A stretch of DNA of 46,790 nt from Desulfobulbus sp. (lineage in GTDB: Bacteria; Desulfobacterota; Desulfobulbia; Desulfobulbales; Desulfobulbaceae). The stretch covers positions 1 to 46,790 of the forward strand of contig JAAYDD010000264.1 of the NCBI GenBank assembly GCA_012729435.1, written 5' to 3'. The translations under genes were made by a program, and so were the position numbers. Below the pieces are notes generated by a model. It made no database searches. It had not been told where the DNA came from and saw nothing but the letters and a program-made list of their open reading frames with translations. This document shows positions 33,841 to 42,240 of the stretch, piece after piece; the stretch's first letter is position 1, and every line of letters starts with the position of its first letter.

Positions 33841-35285
33841 GACCGCCTCATTGTATCCTCGTTCCGGAGACCGGTTTTCTGCTGCAGGAGTTCTTGTCCG
33901 ATTTCGATCACAGCGGCAAGGAATCGATCGATTTCAGGTTTGTCGACATTGATGTTAGTGATCAGGAGCCGGAGCACAAGCTCGCCGTTGACAAAACCGG
34001 TACCAACCAGGGCCCGTTTGCTGAGGTGCATCCGTTCGCGCAGTTGCTGGTTGAACAGAGCCGGTGCAATGCCCTTTGGCGGACAGAAGCGAAAACAGAC
34101 GTTGAACGATTCCCTGGGAACCACCATTTCAAGTTCCGGCAACCTTGTGATCTGTTCTTCCGCATATTGACAGAGTTCAAGGTAATGTTCAACGCGTTCG
34201 GCAAAGCCTTCCCGGCCGTAAAACTTCCAGTCAAGAAACCATTTCAGACTGTCGACACGGCGGCCGCACTGCAGGGACAGGGTACCGAGATCACGGACCT
34301 CGCCGTTTTCACCGCCATGAAAGATGTAGCTTTCGTCACCGGCGCTGCACACGCTGCGGAGCATATCCTGGTGTCGATTAAACAGCAGAACGTTGCACAT
34401 CAGTGCTGTGCCCAGCATTTTATGAAAGTCAAGAGTGAACGAGTCCGCGTCTTCAAGATGCGGCAGAAACCGCCTGCGGAGTTCTTCGCTGAAGATCACT
34501 GCTCCGCCCCAGGCACCGTCGACGTGCAGCCAGAAACCGTACTGCTCACGGAGGGCCAGTAGAGGTTCGATACGGTCATACGAACCGCGGACCGTGGTTC
34601 CGGCCGTGGCGGCAACAAAAAAAGGCACCCCTCCCCGGGCCTGAACATCGGCCAGCTGCTCTTCCAGGAAAGCCGTGTCCATGCGACCGTGCTCATCCAC
34701 GGCGATCTTGCGGAGATGATCGGTGCCGATGCCGAGGATGTTGGCAGCCCGATCCATGGAGTAGTGGGCGTCCGCGTTGACAAACGCATACAACGGCGGC
34801 TGAGCGAATAACCCTCTGTTTTTGATATCCGCAATTGCGGTGTTGCGGGCGGCCATCATGGCAATCATGTTGGCGTTGCTGGAACCGGTGGTCATCTGGC
34901 CGCAACCCTGCTCAAAACCCACGAGTTTGAGCATGGTGGCAAGCATGTACTTTTCCATCAGGGTGGATACCGGAGCCGTCTCATACGTGCAGGCCGAGGT
35001 GTTCGTGCAGGCAACGATGATATCTCCGATAACTGAAGGAAGGTTTGCACCGGCCCACATACGGTTGACATAGCCGGGGTGCGTGGTTTTCACAGCGTAT
35101 GCCAGGTAGGATTCGACCCAGGTGAACAGAGCCTCCCAGTCACCGTGACCGCGATCCTCGTCAAGCCGGAGCCGTTGCCGAAGTTCGTCGGGTTCCAGGT
35201 AGTCGACAAAACAGTCGGTGGTCCGTTGTTGCCGGTAATTGGTGATGATGTGCAGCAGTCGCTCAAAGATGGCGTCTTGTTCCAT
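33837..35285 (-). CDS. PLP-dependent group II amino acid decarboxylase
   Basis: 482 residues from the ATG at 35285; the frame runs open to 35399 with weaker starts. It belongs to the glutamate, aspartate, cysteine-sulfinate, diaminobutyrate and aromatic decarboxylase superfamily. TTGSSNANMIAMMAARN binds the phosphate, NADAHYSMDRAANILGIG holds the ring-stacking His, LHVDGAWGG has the Asp facing the pyridine nitrogen, and DFHKMLG contains the Schiff-base Lys. The substrate cannot be read from these motifs. Two context ideas: aspartate to beta-alanine (PanP-like) for the pantothenate pathway, or diaminobutyrate to diaminopropane feeding the carboxynorspermidine genes nearby. Confidence 0.88.
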   Translation of the reverse strand: MEQDAIFERLLHIITNYRQQRTTDCFVDYLEPDELRQRLRLDEDRGHGDWEALFTWVESYLAYAVKTTHPGYVNRMWAGANLPSVIGDIIVACTNTSACTYETAPVSTLMEKYMLATMLKLVGFEQGCGQMTTGSSNANMIAMMAARNTAIADIKNRGLFAQPPLYAFVNADAHYSMDRAANILGIGTDHLRKIAVDEHGRMDTAFLEEQLADVQARGGVPFFVAATAGTTVRGSYDRIEPLLALREQYGFWLHVDGAWGGAVIFSEELRRRFLPHLEDADSFTLDFHKMLGTALMCNVLLFNRHQDMLRSVCSAGDESYIFHGGENGEVRDLGTLSLQCGRRVDSLKWFLDWKFYGREGFAERVEHYLELCQYAEEQITRLPELEMVVPRESFNVCFRFCPPKGIAPALFNQQLRERMHLSKRALVGTGFVNGELVLRLLITNINVDKPEIDRFLAAVIEIGQELLQQKTGLRNEDTMRRS

Positions 35286-35580
35286 TGGATCTGTGCATCC
35301 TCCGTCATCAGTACAGGATTCGAATGAAAACAACGCGCTATGCGTTTTGGTATTCTGGGGCATTGTCGGCGCTGTCGTGATAACCGCGTATGCATGCACC
35401 GGTTGGCGTTTCGATCGGTGGGGATGCTTCCCGAACAGCCGTTGCCGGAGCAGACAGGAAAAAGTGATAGCTCTATACTACAGGAACATCAGATAATCGA
35501 ACAGAAAGTGATGAAAAACATGCGAAGAACGGGTGTTTTACAGGTATAAGACAGTTAAAACGTCTATTTTTGGGATCTGC

Positions 35581-36177
35581 TCATTCATCATCATCGATAT
35601 CGGGAGCAGCATGTTCGTCTATGGCCATCATGCCTTCGAGAAGAAGATGGTCGATACGGGTGTAAAATTGTGTGGCATCTTTATCCGGTAGCTGATTGGG
35701 ATAGAAGCGAAAGCTGCCCTCCTGCCAGGAGAGGGTGGCATAGAAGGCTTCTTTAACCTGGATCAGCAGAGACTTGTCCAGCCACCCGGGTTTGACATAT
35801 CCTTTCTCAATCAGAAGCTGTCCTATGCGCTGGCGGTTGGGGGACTGTTCGTGCAGCTGCAGGCACTCGTCCAGCTGTTCCTGAGTAATGACCTGCGCTT
35901 CGAGCAGGAGCTGGCCGATCTTGCGCTGGTTGATATGAAGGAGACCGTGAATAAGGGCTCCGTTACGAAAGTAAAAGACGCCGCAGTCGGTGGGCGACTC
36001 GATTTCGAGTTTACCTGTAAGAGCCGCAAGGTCAAAGAATTGAAAGACGTTCTCCAGGGCAATGACACCAATATCGCCCTGCATTGCCGGAGGAGTACTG
36101 ACCGTCTCTTCGCTTCTGTGAGATACAGACCGGGATGACCCGGTATTTTTTGTCTGTAATCTAAAAAAATTGTTCAC
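35581..36177 (-). CDS. DUF4388 (PATAN-like) domain protein
   Basis: 198 residues if it starts at the GTG at 36177. Other starts are an ATG at 36084, directly before the conserved part, and a TTG at 36207; none has a good ribosome binding site. The DUF4388 core is MQGDIGVIALENVFQFFDLAALTGKLEIES with CGVFYFRNGALIHG. A middle helical part (IGQLLLEAQVITQEQLDECL, RIGQLLIEKGYVKPGWLDKSL) resembles the type II secretion GspE N-terminal repeat. The acidic tail ends DIDDDE. Such proteins occur in deltaproteobacterial signalling and motility systems, often as adaptors; no partner is adjacent here. Confidence 0.78.
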   Translation of the reverse strand: MNNFFRLQTKNTGSSRSVSHRSEETVSTPPAMQGDIGVIALENVFQFFDLAALTGKLEIESPTDCGVFYFRNGALIHGLLHINQRKIGQLLLEAQVITQEQLDECLQLHEQSPNRQRIGQLLIEKGYVKPGWLDKSLLIQVKEAFYATLSWQEGSFRFYPNQLPDKDATQFYTRIDHLLLEGMMAIDEHAAPDIDDDE

Positions 36178-36406
36178 AAAAGTGACCGTTCTGCAGAGGA
36201 AATCCAACCCATGAAAGGAGATATGAATCTATAAACAAGCTGCCGGAAATCCCCGGTGGAGTCAAGAAAAAAAGCTTGCCGGACAGGGCTTGCCGCCGGA
36301 TACGGTAAAAACCGTGCAGCCTTGAGACGCAGTCTCTTCTCCTTGAGTGTACGGCCGTAAAGGGCGGGTATATTTTTTATCGCTATGACCGTACCGGCAG
36401 TTCCGT

Positions 36407-37600
36407 TCAGACGCAGATGATGCTTTCCGGCGCATGTGTTAACACCTGCGGGCCGTTGTGTCGGAGAACATAGGTATTTTCAGCACCGATGGCGCCATCG
36501 GCAAAGACGAATTTCGGTTCGATCGCAAAGGTCATGCCTTCTGCCAGAGGCATTTTTACACCTTTTGCAAAGATCGGATATTCATCCAGTTCAAGGCCGA
36601 GGCCATGGCCGATAAAACGGACGCGGCTGTTCCCGATTCCCATGAAGTGATCCGCCAGGCCTGCCTGTTCAGCCAGTTCAGTCGATCGGGCATACACGTC
36701 TTCACAGATGACTCCGGGTTTGATCATGTCGACGAGTTCAGCCTGAATGGCAAGACTGACGGTGTGCGCCTGGCGCAAGTGACCGGCGACATCACCGATG
36801 ACGAACATGCGCGCCGCATCACCGGTATAGCCGTTGATGACGCAGGTGTAGTCGATGTAGACAATTTCATTACGGCGGATGACCTTCCAGCCCGCACCGT
36901 GGGGATTGTTGGCCGGAGTCAGACCGGGGCCGCCCACCGGACCGTCAAAATAAGTCGGTACGGCCCCACTGGCACCGCTGGTCACATTACCGAGAAAAAA
37001 ATCCTGATTAAAGGCCCGCATTTTGGAACAGCCTCCGTAACCGCGGCGCCGCATGCCTGCCTCAAACAGGCTTGCCAGTTCGATTTCAGTCATTCCTTCA
37101 CGCAGCCAGGACGGCACATCTGCAAAGACTTCGTCAAGGATCTCGCAGGCTTTCTGCAAGAGGCCGATCTCGTATGCAGACTTGATGGTCCGTATACGTT
37201 TCAGAGGTTCGGAAATATCGGTAAAGGTGCTGCGGTTGAAAATTTTTGTGTAGAACTGCCAGGTGTTGTAGGGGATAACATCGAGTTCCAGGCCCACATC
37301 GGCAGAGGCATAACCCCGATCTTCCAGGATTCCGGGAATCATCTTCAGACTTTTGATCTCGATAATGTCCTCAATGGTCGATTCCTGGCGGGCACGTTCA
37401 AAGCTTTTGCGGACCATGAGCAGCGGCCTGCCGGAGCGGGGAACAAACAGATGAGCCGACTGGGAGGTGCCGCTGAGATAGAAGAGGTTGGTGTGGTGCA
37501 TGATCAGGGCACCATCGATTTTCAGCTGATCCAGAGAGGTCTGGAAGGCTGCGATGCGATTGTCAACCTCACTTTTCGGGGTATAGAGCATGTCGGTCAT
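36407..37600 (-). CDS. M24-family aminopeptidase P / Xaa-Pro peptidase
   Basis: 397 residues; GGAG lies upstream of the ATG. The N-terminal creatinase-like domain (about 1-150) is followed by the pita-bread catalytic domain. Metal ligands appear as the two Asp in YIDYTCVINGYTGDAARMF, the His in RFIGHGLGLELDEYP, Glu in FAIEPKFVF and Glu in GAENTYVL, so both metals can be held. The enzyme would remove N-terminal residues before proline or cleave dipeptides in the cytoplasm. It has its own promoter and is separated from nspC by 146 bases. Confidence 0.9.
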   Translation of the reverse strand: MTDMLYTPKSEVDNRIAAFQTSLDQLKIDGALIMHHTNLFYLSGTSQSAHLFVPRSGRPLLMVRKSFERARQESTIEDIIEIKSLKMIPGILEDRGYASADVGLELDVIPYNTWQFYTKIFNRSTFTDISEPLKRIRTIKSAYEIGLLQKACEILDEVFADVPSWLREGMTEIELASLFEAGMRRRGYGGCSKMRAFNQDFFLGNVTSGASGAVPTYFDGPVGGPGLTPANNPHGAGWKVIRRNEIVYIDYTCVINGYTGDAARMFVIGDVAGHLRQAHTVSLAIQAELVDMIKPGVICEDVYARSTELAEQAGLADHFMGIGNSRVRFIGHGLGLELDEYPIFAKGVKMPLAEGMTFAIEPKFVFADGAIGAENTYVLRHNGPQVLTHAPESIICV

Positions 37601-37659
37601 GGCGGGCTCCTTATGGGGGTGTTGATCCGGCGAGGGACTTGCCTGAAGAGATGCGGGCT

Positions 37660-37688
37660 ACCCTATTCACCCGGCATCGTTCTGTCAA
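37660..37688 (-). promoter_or_regulatory. Promoter of the M24 peptidase gene
   Basis: On the minus strand a consensus TTGACA (37688-37683) is followed after 17 bases by TAGGGT (37665-37660), a weak -10. The start would be about 50 bases before the peptidase ATG. Confidence 0.5.
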
Positions 37689-37746
37689 CATTTTGTACGG
37701 TGGCCGGCTGACTTGCGGCGGTCTTGCACCGGGGAACTCCAGCATG

Positions 37747-38940
37747 TTAACTGAGCCGGCTTCTGAAGTCCTCATAGCTGAACCGGCGGACGAGATGAAG
37801 CCGGTCCTTATCCGGTTGATAACGGAGTATGGAGGGCAGCTGCACGCCGTTGAAGGTGTTTGTCTTGACCATGGTGTAGATGGCCATATCGGTGAACACC
37901 ACCCGTGACCCCGGAGTCAGCGGCTGATCAAAGGAGTACTCTCCGGCAACATCGCCCGCCAGGCATGAGAGTCCGCCGACTCGGCAGGTCCATGTCTTTT
38001 TGCCGGGCTCAGCGGAGCCGATGATGTGCGGCCGGTACGGCATCTCGAGCACATCGGGCATATGTGCGGGTACTGATGCGTCGATGATGGCGACCGGCAG
38101 ATCAGCCTGCACCACATCGAGCACGGTGGTCACCAGGTAGCCGGCATTGAGTGCAACCGCCTCGCCGGGTTCAAGATAGACCTGCACATTCCAGCGTTTT
38201 TGAAAATCATTGATCGTATCGATGAGCAGGGCAAGCTGATAGCCGGGGCGGGTGACATGATGACCGCCGCCGAAGTTGACGTAGGTCATACGGGGGATGA
38301 TATCGCCAAAGCGGTGTTCAACCGCGGCAACGGTACGCTGCAGGCAGTCAGCATCCTGTTCACAGAGATTGTGCCAGTGGAGGCCGCTGATGCCGTCGAG
38401 CAGGTCGGTGCGGAAGTCAACCCGCCGGATACCGAGCCGTGACCCAGGTGCGCAGGGATCGTACAGAGGTGTGGTTCCTTCGGAATGTTCCGGATTGATC
38501 CGCAGACCGAAGGCCAGATCACGACCGGCAGCCTTTGCTCTTGCGGCAGCCGGTCCGCCATACTGTTGCCACTGGGCAAAGGAGTTGAAGACAAGGTGGT
38601 CTGAGATGACAGCGAGCTGCCTGATATCATCTGGAGAGTAGGCCGCGGCAAAGGTGTGGACCTCGCGGCCGAACTCTTCCCGTCCGAGTCTGGCCTCATG
38701 CGGTGAGCTGCAGCACACACCGTCCAACACCTGTCGGAGAAGAGGAAAGACGCTGAACATGGCAAAACACTTCAATGCCAGCAGGATCCTGCAGCCGGTC
38801 TGCTCCTTGACCCGGGCCAGGATGGCAAGGTTGTCGGCCAGCAGTCCCTCATCAACCACAAAGGCCGGCGTGGTGACCCCGGCGGGATCAAATCGGCAGG
38901 CGAGTCGGCCGTTGTATCGGTGAGAACCGGTGACGCTCAC
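37747..38940 (-). CDS. nspC: Carboxynorspermidine/carboxyspermidine decarboxylase
   Basis: 397 residues from a GTG that overlaps the previous stop as GTGA. This PLP enzyme of the alanine-racemase fold removes CO2 from carboxynorspermidine or carboxyspermidine to give the polyamine. LLALKCFAMFSVFPLLRQVLDGVCCSSPHEARLG starts with the PLP Lys (ALKCF). HWHNLCEQ, YVNFGGGHHVTRPGY and LEPGEAVALNAG follow, and LSCLAGDVAGEYSF carries the catalytic Cys. It works directly after the dehydrogenase encoded upstream. Whether the product is spermidine or norspermidine depends on the diamine supply, which is not visible here. Confidence 0.94.
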   Translation of the reverse strand: MSVTGSHRYNGRLACRFDPAGVTTPAFVVDEGLLADNLAILARVKEQTGCRILLALKCFAMFSVFPLLRQVLDGVCCSSPHEARLGREEFGREVHTFAAAYSPDDIRQLAVISDHLVFNSFAQWQQYGGPAAARAKAAGRDLAFGLRINPEHSEGTTPLYDPCAPGSRLGIRRVDFRTDLLDGISGLHWHNLCEQDADCLQRTVAAVEHRFGDIIPRMTYVNFGGGHHVTRPGYQLALLIDTINDFQKRWNVQVYLEPGEAVALNAGYLVTTVLDVVQADLPVAIIDASVPAHMPDVLEMPYRPHIIGSAEPGKKTWTCRVGGLSCLAGDVAGEYSFDQPLTPGSRVVFTDMAIYTMVKTNTFNGVQLPSILRYQPDKDRLHLVRRFSYEDFRSRLS

Positions 38941-40127
38941 AGTTCGACCGCGGTCCAGGGAAGACCATGGATATTGAGGTCATGCATAAAAGGGTCTGGA
39001 TCGAACTCTTCCATGTTCCAGACCCCGGGCCGTTTCCACAACCCCTGCAGCATCATCTTGGCTCCGATCATTGCCGGCACGCCGGTGGTGTAGCTGATCG
39101 CCTGTGAGCCGACTTCGCGGTAGGCCTCTTCATGGCTGCAGATGTTGTAGATGTAAAGCGTTTTTTCTTTGCCGTCTTTTAAACCTTTCATGAGACAGCC
39201 GATGCACGTGCGGCCCCTGGTCAGTGGTCCGAGCGAGGCCGGCTCGGGGAGAACAGCCTTTAAAAATTGAATGGGTACGATTTCCCGCCCCTGAAACAGC
39301 ACCGGATCGATCCTGGTCATGCCAACATTCTCCAGCACCCGCAGGTGGGTGAGATACTGGTCGGAAAAGGTCATCCAGAATCGTGCCCGCTTCAATCCTC
39401 TGATATTTTGTACCAGGGATTCAAGTTCCTCGTGAAACATGAGATAGCATTTTTTCGGACCGATGCCTTCAGGAAAATCAAAGGTCATGGACCAGGACAG
39501 AGGATCGGTTTCCACCCATTCTCCGTGCTCAAAGTATCGTCCGCGCTGGGTGATTTCCCGGATGTTGATCTCCGGGTTGAAGTTGGTCGCAAAGGCCTGT
39601 CCGTGGTCTCCGGCGTTGCAGTCGATGATGTCGAGCTGGCTGATCTCATCAAAGTGATGTTTTGCCGCCCAGGCAGTGAACACGTTGGTCACGCCCGGGT
39701 CAAAACCGGAGCCAAGGAGAGCCATGATGTTTTTTTGGGCAAAGCGGTCCCGATAGGCCCACTGCCATTTGTACTCGAATCTGGCCACGTCCGGCGGCTC
39801 GTAATTGGCGGTATCAAGGTAATCTACACCGGTTTCCAGACAGGCGTCCATCAGCGGCAGATCCTGATAAGGCAGGGCAACGTTCAGTACCAGATCGGGT
39901 TTGACCCGTTTGATGAGAGAAACTGTTGCCGGCACATCGTCGGCATCCACCTGTTCGACGGCAACAGAAACACCGGTACGCTGTTTGACGGATCGGGCGA
40001 TGTCCTCACATTTGGACACGGTTCGACTCGCCAGGGTGATACGGGAGAAGACCTCCGGAACCTGGGCACACTTGTGGACAACAACACTGCCGACGCCGCC
40101 GGCGCCGATGATGAGAACGTGCGACAT
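38937..40127 (-). CDS. Carboxynorspermidine/carboxyspermidine synthase (saccharopine-dehydrogenase family)
   Basis: 396 residues from the ATG at 40127, with GGAG upstream. It joins aspartate semialdehyde with putrescine or diaminopropane using NADPH. HVLIIGAGGVGSVVVHK is the Rossmann motif, LNVALPYQDLPLMDACLETGVDYLDTANYE and LLGSGFDPGVTNVF are family signatures, and IDCNAGDHGQAFATNFNPEINIRE forms the substrate part. It forms a two-gene unit with nspC, the standard alternative spermidine pathway in many gut and anaerobic bacteria. Confidence 0.94.
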   Translation of the reverse strand: MSHVLIIGAGGVGSVVVHKCAQVPEVFSRITLASRTVSKCEDIARSVKQRTGVSVAVEQVDADDVPATVSLIKRVKPDLVLNVALPYQDLPLMDACLETGVDYLDTANYEPPDVARFEYKWQWAYRDRFAQKNIMALLGSGFDPGVTNVFTAWAAKHHFDEISQLDIIDCNAGDHGQAFATNFNPEINIREITQRGRYFEHGEWVETDPLSWSMTFDFPEGIGPKKCYLMFHEELESLVQNIRGLKRARFWMTFSDQYLTHLRVLENVGMTRIDPVLFQGREIVPIQFLKAVLPEPASLGPLTRGRTCIGCLMKGLKDGKEKTLYIYNICSHEEAYREVGSQAISYTTGVPAMIGAKMMLQGLWKRPGVWNMEEFDPDPFMHDLNIHGLPWTAVEL

Positions 40128-40155
40128 GGGGGACTCCTTGGAGAGGGTTGAGATC

Positions 40156-40194
40156 AAAAAAAAGCGGCTGACAACCGACTGCGACCGGTGCCGG
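40156..40194 (-). terminator. Terminator-like hairpin just before the carboxynorspermidine genes
   Basis: On the minus strand CGGCACCG and CGGT...GCCG can form a bulged stem with loop GTCGCAGT, followed directly by C and eight T (40163-40156). It ends 29 bases before the dehydrogenase ATG. It either ends the ogt-alkA transcript or is an attenuator in the leader of the polyamine genes. The stem is imperfect, the T-run is strong. Confidence 0.45.
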
Positions 40195-40309
40195 CCGGGC
40201 AGAAAGCAACGCCATTCCTGTTCTGGGTCAACCGGACCGGACGGGTTAAAACAGAAGTCACGTCAGCAGCACTTCGGTCGGAGCGTTCTGTTCTGCACCG
40301 GGCAGGCAT

Positions 40310-40338
40310 ATATAACCGGGGTGCCCGCTTTCGTGCAA
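40310..40338 (-). promoter_or_regulatory. Candidate promoter with long leader before the carboxynorspermidine genes
   Basis: On the minus strand TTGCAC (40338-40333) and TTATAT (40315-40310) are 17 bases apart, with TATATA overlapping the -10. A start near 40303 would give a leader of about 175 bases that includes the terminator-like hairpin at 40194-40156. Confidence 0.4.
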
Positions 40339-40414
40339 CAGGTGCGGATATGTTTGCCGCAGAGCAGACAGGTATCTGCCGATCCTGCAGCCGTTGCTGT
40401 GACTTTTCGCCCGA

Positions 40415-40774
40415 TCAGTCAAAAGAAGACCCGGCAAAGAACTCTTCTGAGTCCTGTGGCGCCTCTGTCCGGTCATGTTTTGTATAGGATCTGATCTTTG
40501 TTGTGACGGTCAGTGTGTAGCTGTCAAACAGGGATTTCCGGCCCTGCTGCTGGCTCATGCGGTGATTCATGGTGTTGCGCCACTCTTCCACCGCCTGTTC
40601 GCTTTCCCAGACAGAAAGGCTGAGCAGCTTGCGCTCGTTGGTCAGACTCTGGAACCGTTCAGACCGGATAAACCCTCTGGCCTGTTCGAGTTCCTTTTTC
40701 AGAGCTGCCGCCAGGGTGAGGTACCGGTGCATTCCCTCTTTTTTAACAGTGACCTCAAACAGGACAAAAATCAT
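40415..40774 (-). CDS. Antibiotic biosynthesis monooxygenase (ABM/YgiN-like) domain protein
   Basis: 119 residues. The ferredoxin-like ABM fold is suggested by IFVLFEVTVKKEGMHRYLTLAAALK, GFIRSERFQSLTNERKLLSLSVWESEQAVEEWRNTMNHR and a last strand DSYTLTVTT. Proteins of this fold act as small oxygenases, haem-degrading enzymes or stress proteins. Without further motifs the role cannot be given. The last 25 residues are polar and variable. It starts 38 bases after alkA and may be read with the repair genes. Confidence 0.78.
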   Translation of the reverse strand: MIFVLFEVTVKKEGMHRYLTLAAALKKELEQARGFIRSERFQSLTNERKLLSLSVWESEQAVEEWRNTMNHRMSQQQGRKSLFDSYTLTVTTKIRSYTKHDRTEAPQDSEEFFAGSSFD

Positions 40775-40812
40775 GGTTTTTTCTCTTTAACTTCTTGATT
40801 GACTGCTGTTGT

Positions 40813-41460
40813 TCAGGATTTTGATGTTTTTTTCGGAGCAGGGTCGGTGTACCCGGTGCAGGCGCCTCCTGCCAGGGCCCAGAGGTAGAGACTGGCCACG
40901 GTGGAGTAGGGGGAGTATCGTCTTCTGTACCTGGTAAAGAGGGCGGGGGTGATGGTCCGGTGGCGATAGAGCATCCTGAGTCCGCGCTGGATGGCCAGAT
41001 CGCCCCGGCTCAGGATGTCCATACGCTGCAAGGAAAAGGTCATGAGCATCTCTGCCGTCCAGACACCGATACCCCGGATTGTGCACAGACGTTTGCACAC
41101 TGTGTCATCATCCAGGCCATGCAGTTCGTTCAGGTCAAGATCGCCGTTCAGGACGGTTGCGGCCATTTCGTGGATATAGACCGCTTTTCTCGTGGAAATA
41201 CCACAGGTCTGCAGCGTGTCGACTGAAAGAGAGGCGATGTGTTCCGGTGTTATTGGTGCAAACATGGTTTGGGCACGGTTCCAGACGGTTTTATGCGCCT
41301 TGGTGGAGATCTGCTGACCGATGATCGCATGGATAAGTGCAGTGAACAGATCAGGTATGACCTCTCGTTTCACCGGTCCCACTTCGTCAATGACCCTGGC
41401 CAGGGCCAGGTCTCTTTTTCTGAGATAGGCTGTTTCCCGCTCTCCGTATTGAAAGATCAT
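40813..41460 (-). CDS. DNA-3-methyladenine glycosylase II (AlkA/HhH-GPD family)
   Basis: 215 residues, the short form without the AlkA N-terminal domain. The HhH-GPD core is LFTALIHAIIGQQISTKAHKTVW, then the hairpin LCTIRGIGVWTAEMLM, with the catalytic Asp in LSRGDLAIQRGLRML. It excises alkylated purines such as 3-methyladenine from DNA. Its ATG is 5 bases after the ogt stop, so the two alkylation-repair functions are made together. Substrate range is inferred from the family. Confidence 0.9.
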   Translation of the reverse strand: MIFQYGERETAYLRKRDLALARVIDEVGPVKREVIPDLFTALIHAIIGQQISTKAHKTVWNRAQTMFAPITPEHIASLSVDTLQTCGISTRKAVYIHEMAATVLNGDLDLNELHGLDDDTVCKRLCTIRGIGVWTAEMLMTFSLQRMDILSRGDLAIQRGLRMLYRHRTITPALFTRYRRRYSPYSTVASLYLWALAGGACTGYTDPAPKKTSKS

Positions 41461-41465
41461 CGGTG

Positions 41466-42005
41466 CTACAGAGCCGTACCCTTTTTGGGGATGAAAAACC
41501 GGGAGGTGTCAACACCCTCATGATTGAGGAGTTGTATCTTGTTGCTGAGGCCGCTGGCATAACCTGTCAGGCTGCCGTCTGAACCCACGACCCGGTGACA
41601 GGGGATGATGATGGAGATGGGGTTGTGACCTACAGCTCCACCCACTGCCTGGGCAGACATCTTCTCCCGGTTCAGCTTGGCTGCCATTTTTCTGGCAATG
41701 GCACCATAGGTGGTTACCTCTCCGTACGGAATTTCACACAGCATATCCCAGACCGCTGTTCTGAAAGCACTTCCCCCGGGGGACAGGGGCAGTTCCGGGA
41801 TTGCCGGTTTTTCTCCGGCAAAGTACCTGTCCAGCCACTGCTTGACCAGAGTAAAGACAGGCGGGTCCGACGGAGTCAGGACCTTGTTCTGAACTGTGGC
41901 GGCAAAGAACTTCTGACCGTGGAACCAGACACCGACCAGAGAGTCACCGTCACTGACCAGCGTGACTGTTCCAAGCGGGGATTCGTATTCTGTCGCATAC
42001 AGCAT
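41466..42005 (-). CDS. ogt: Methylated-DNA--[protein]-cysteine S-methyltransferase
   Basis: 179 residues; GGGAG precedes the ATG. The protein takes the methyl group from O6-methylguanine onto its own Cys and is used once. The acceptor is in PCHRVVGSDGSLTGYASGL, preceded by the DNA-binding FRTAVWDMLCEIPYGEVTTYGAIA and VGGAVGHNPISIII. It lacks the Ada regulatory domain, so the Ogt name fits better than Ada. It is paired with the glycosylase gene downstream. Confidence 0.94.
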   Translation of the reverse strand: MLYATEYESPLGTVTLVSDGDSLVGVWFHGQKFFAATVQNKVLTPSDPPVFTLVKQWLDRYFAGEKPAIPELPLSPGGSAFRTAVWDMLCEIPYGEVTTYGAIARKMAAKLNREKMSAQAVGGAVGHNPISIIIPCHRVVGSDGSLTGYASGLSNKIQLLNHEGVDTSRFFIPKKGTAL

Positions 42006-42172
42006 GGTGTGCTCCCTGCATCAGTGGCATCAGATATGCCGGTTTATGGTTGACTTGCTGCTCCGGTATCAGTGCCGCCCCAGCCGAAATCTGAATTCTT
42101 CCAGAGAAAAAACTGCAGCGGAAGATGCTCAACAGTTATTTGTTCTTACTTGTTGTCCTCATCCTGTTGCAC

Positions 42173-42210
42173 GGCAAAAAGGACGCCGGAGCTCCGTTGT
42201 CCTTTTTGCC
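42173..42210 (-). terminator. Strong hairpin terminator after secB, possibly bidirectional
   Basis: GGCAAAAAGGAC and GTCCTTTTTGCC are perfect 12-base arms around a 14-base loop that itself contains CGGAGCTCCG. On the minus strand it lies 30 bases after the secB stop. The U-rich part is inside the stem, and the same structure forms on both strands. Confidence 0.7.
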
Positions 42211-42240
42211 TGCTTTCGGTCTGAAAAGGTGGTCGGTCAG

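Noticed and set aside
36269-36300. Repeated GCTTGCCGG beside an A-run after the M24 gene
   Set aside because: The copies are direct, not inverted, so they do not form a terminator stem; two short copies are not a repeat family.
36458-37711. 417-codon open frame on the plus strand
   Set aside because: It lies exactly opposite the M24 peptidase gene, has no recognisable motif and no start signal; it is an antisense shadow in GC-rich coding DNA.
39267-40151. 294-codon open frame on the plus strand
   Set aside because: It is antisense to the carboxynorspermidine synthase gene, whose protein is clearly conserved; no family resemblance on the plus strand.
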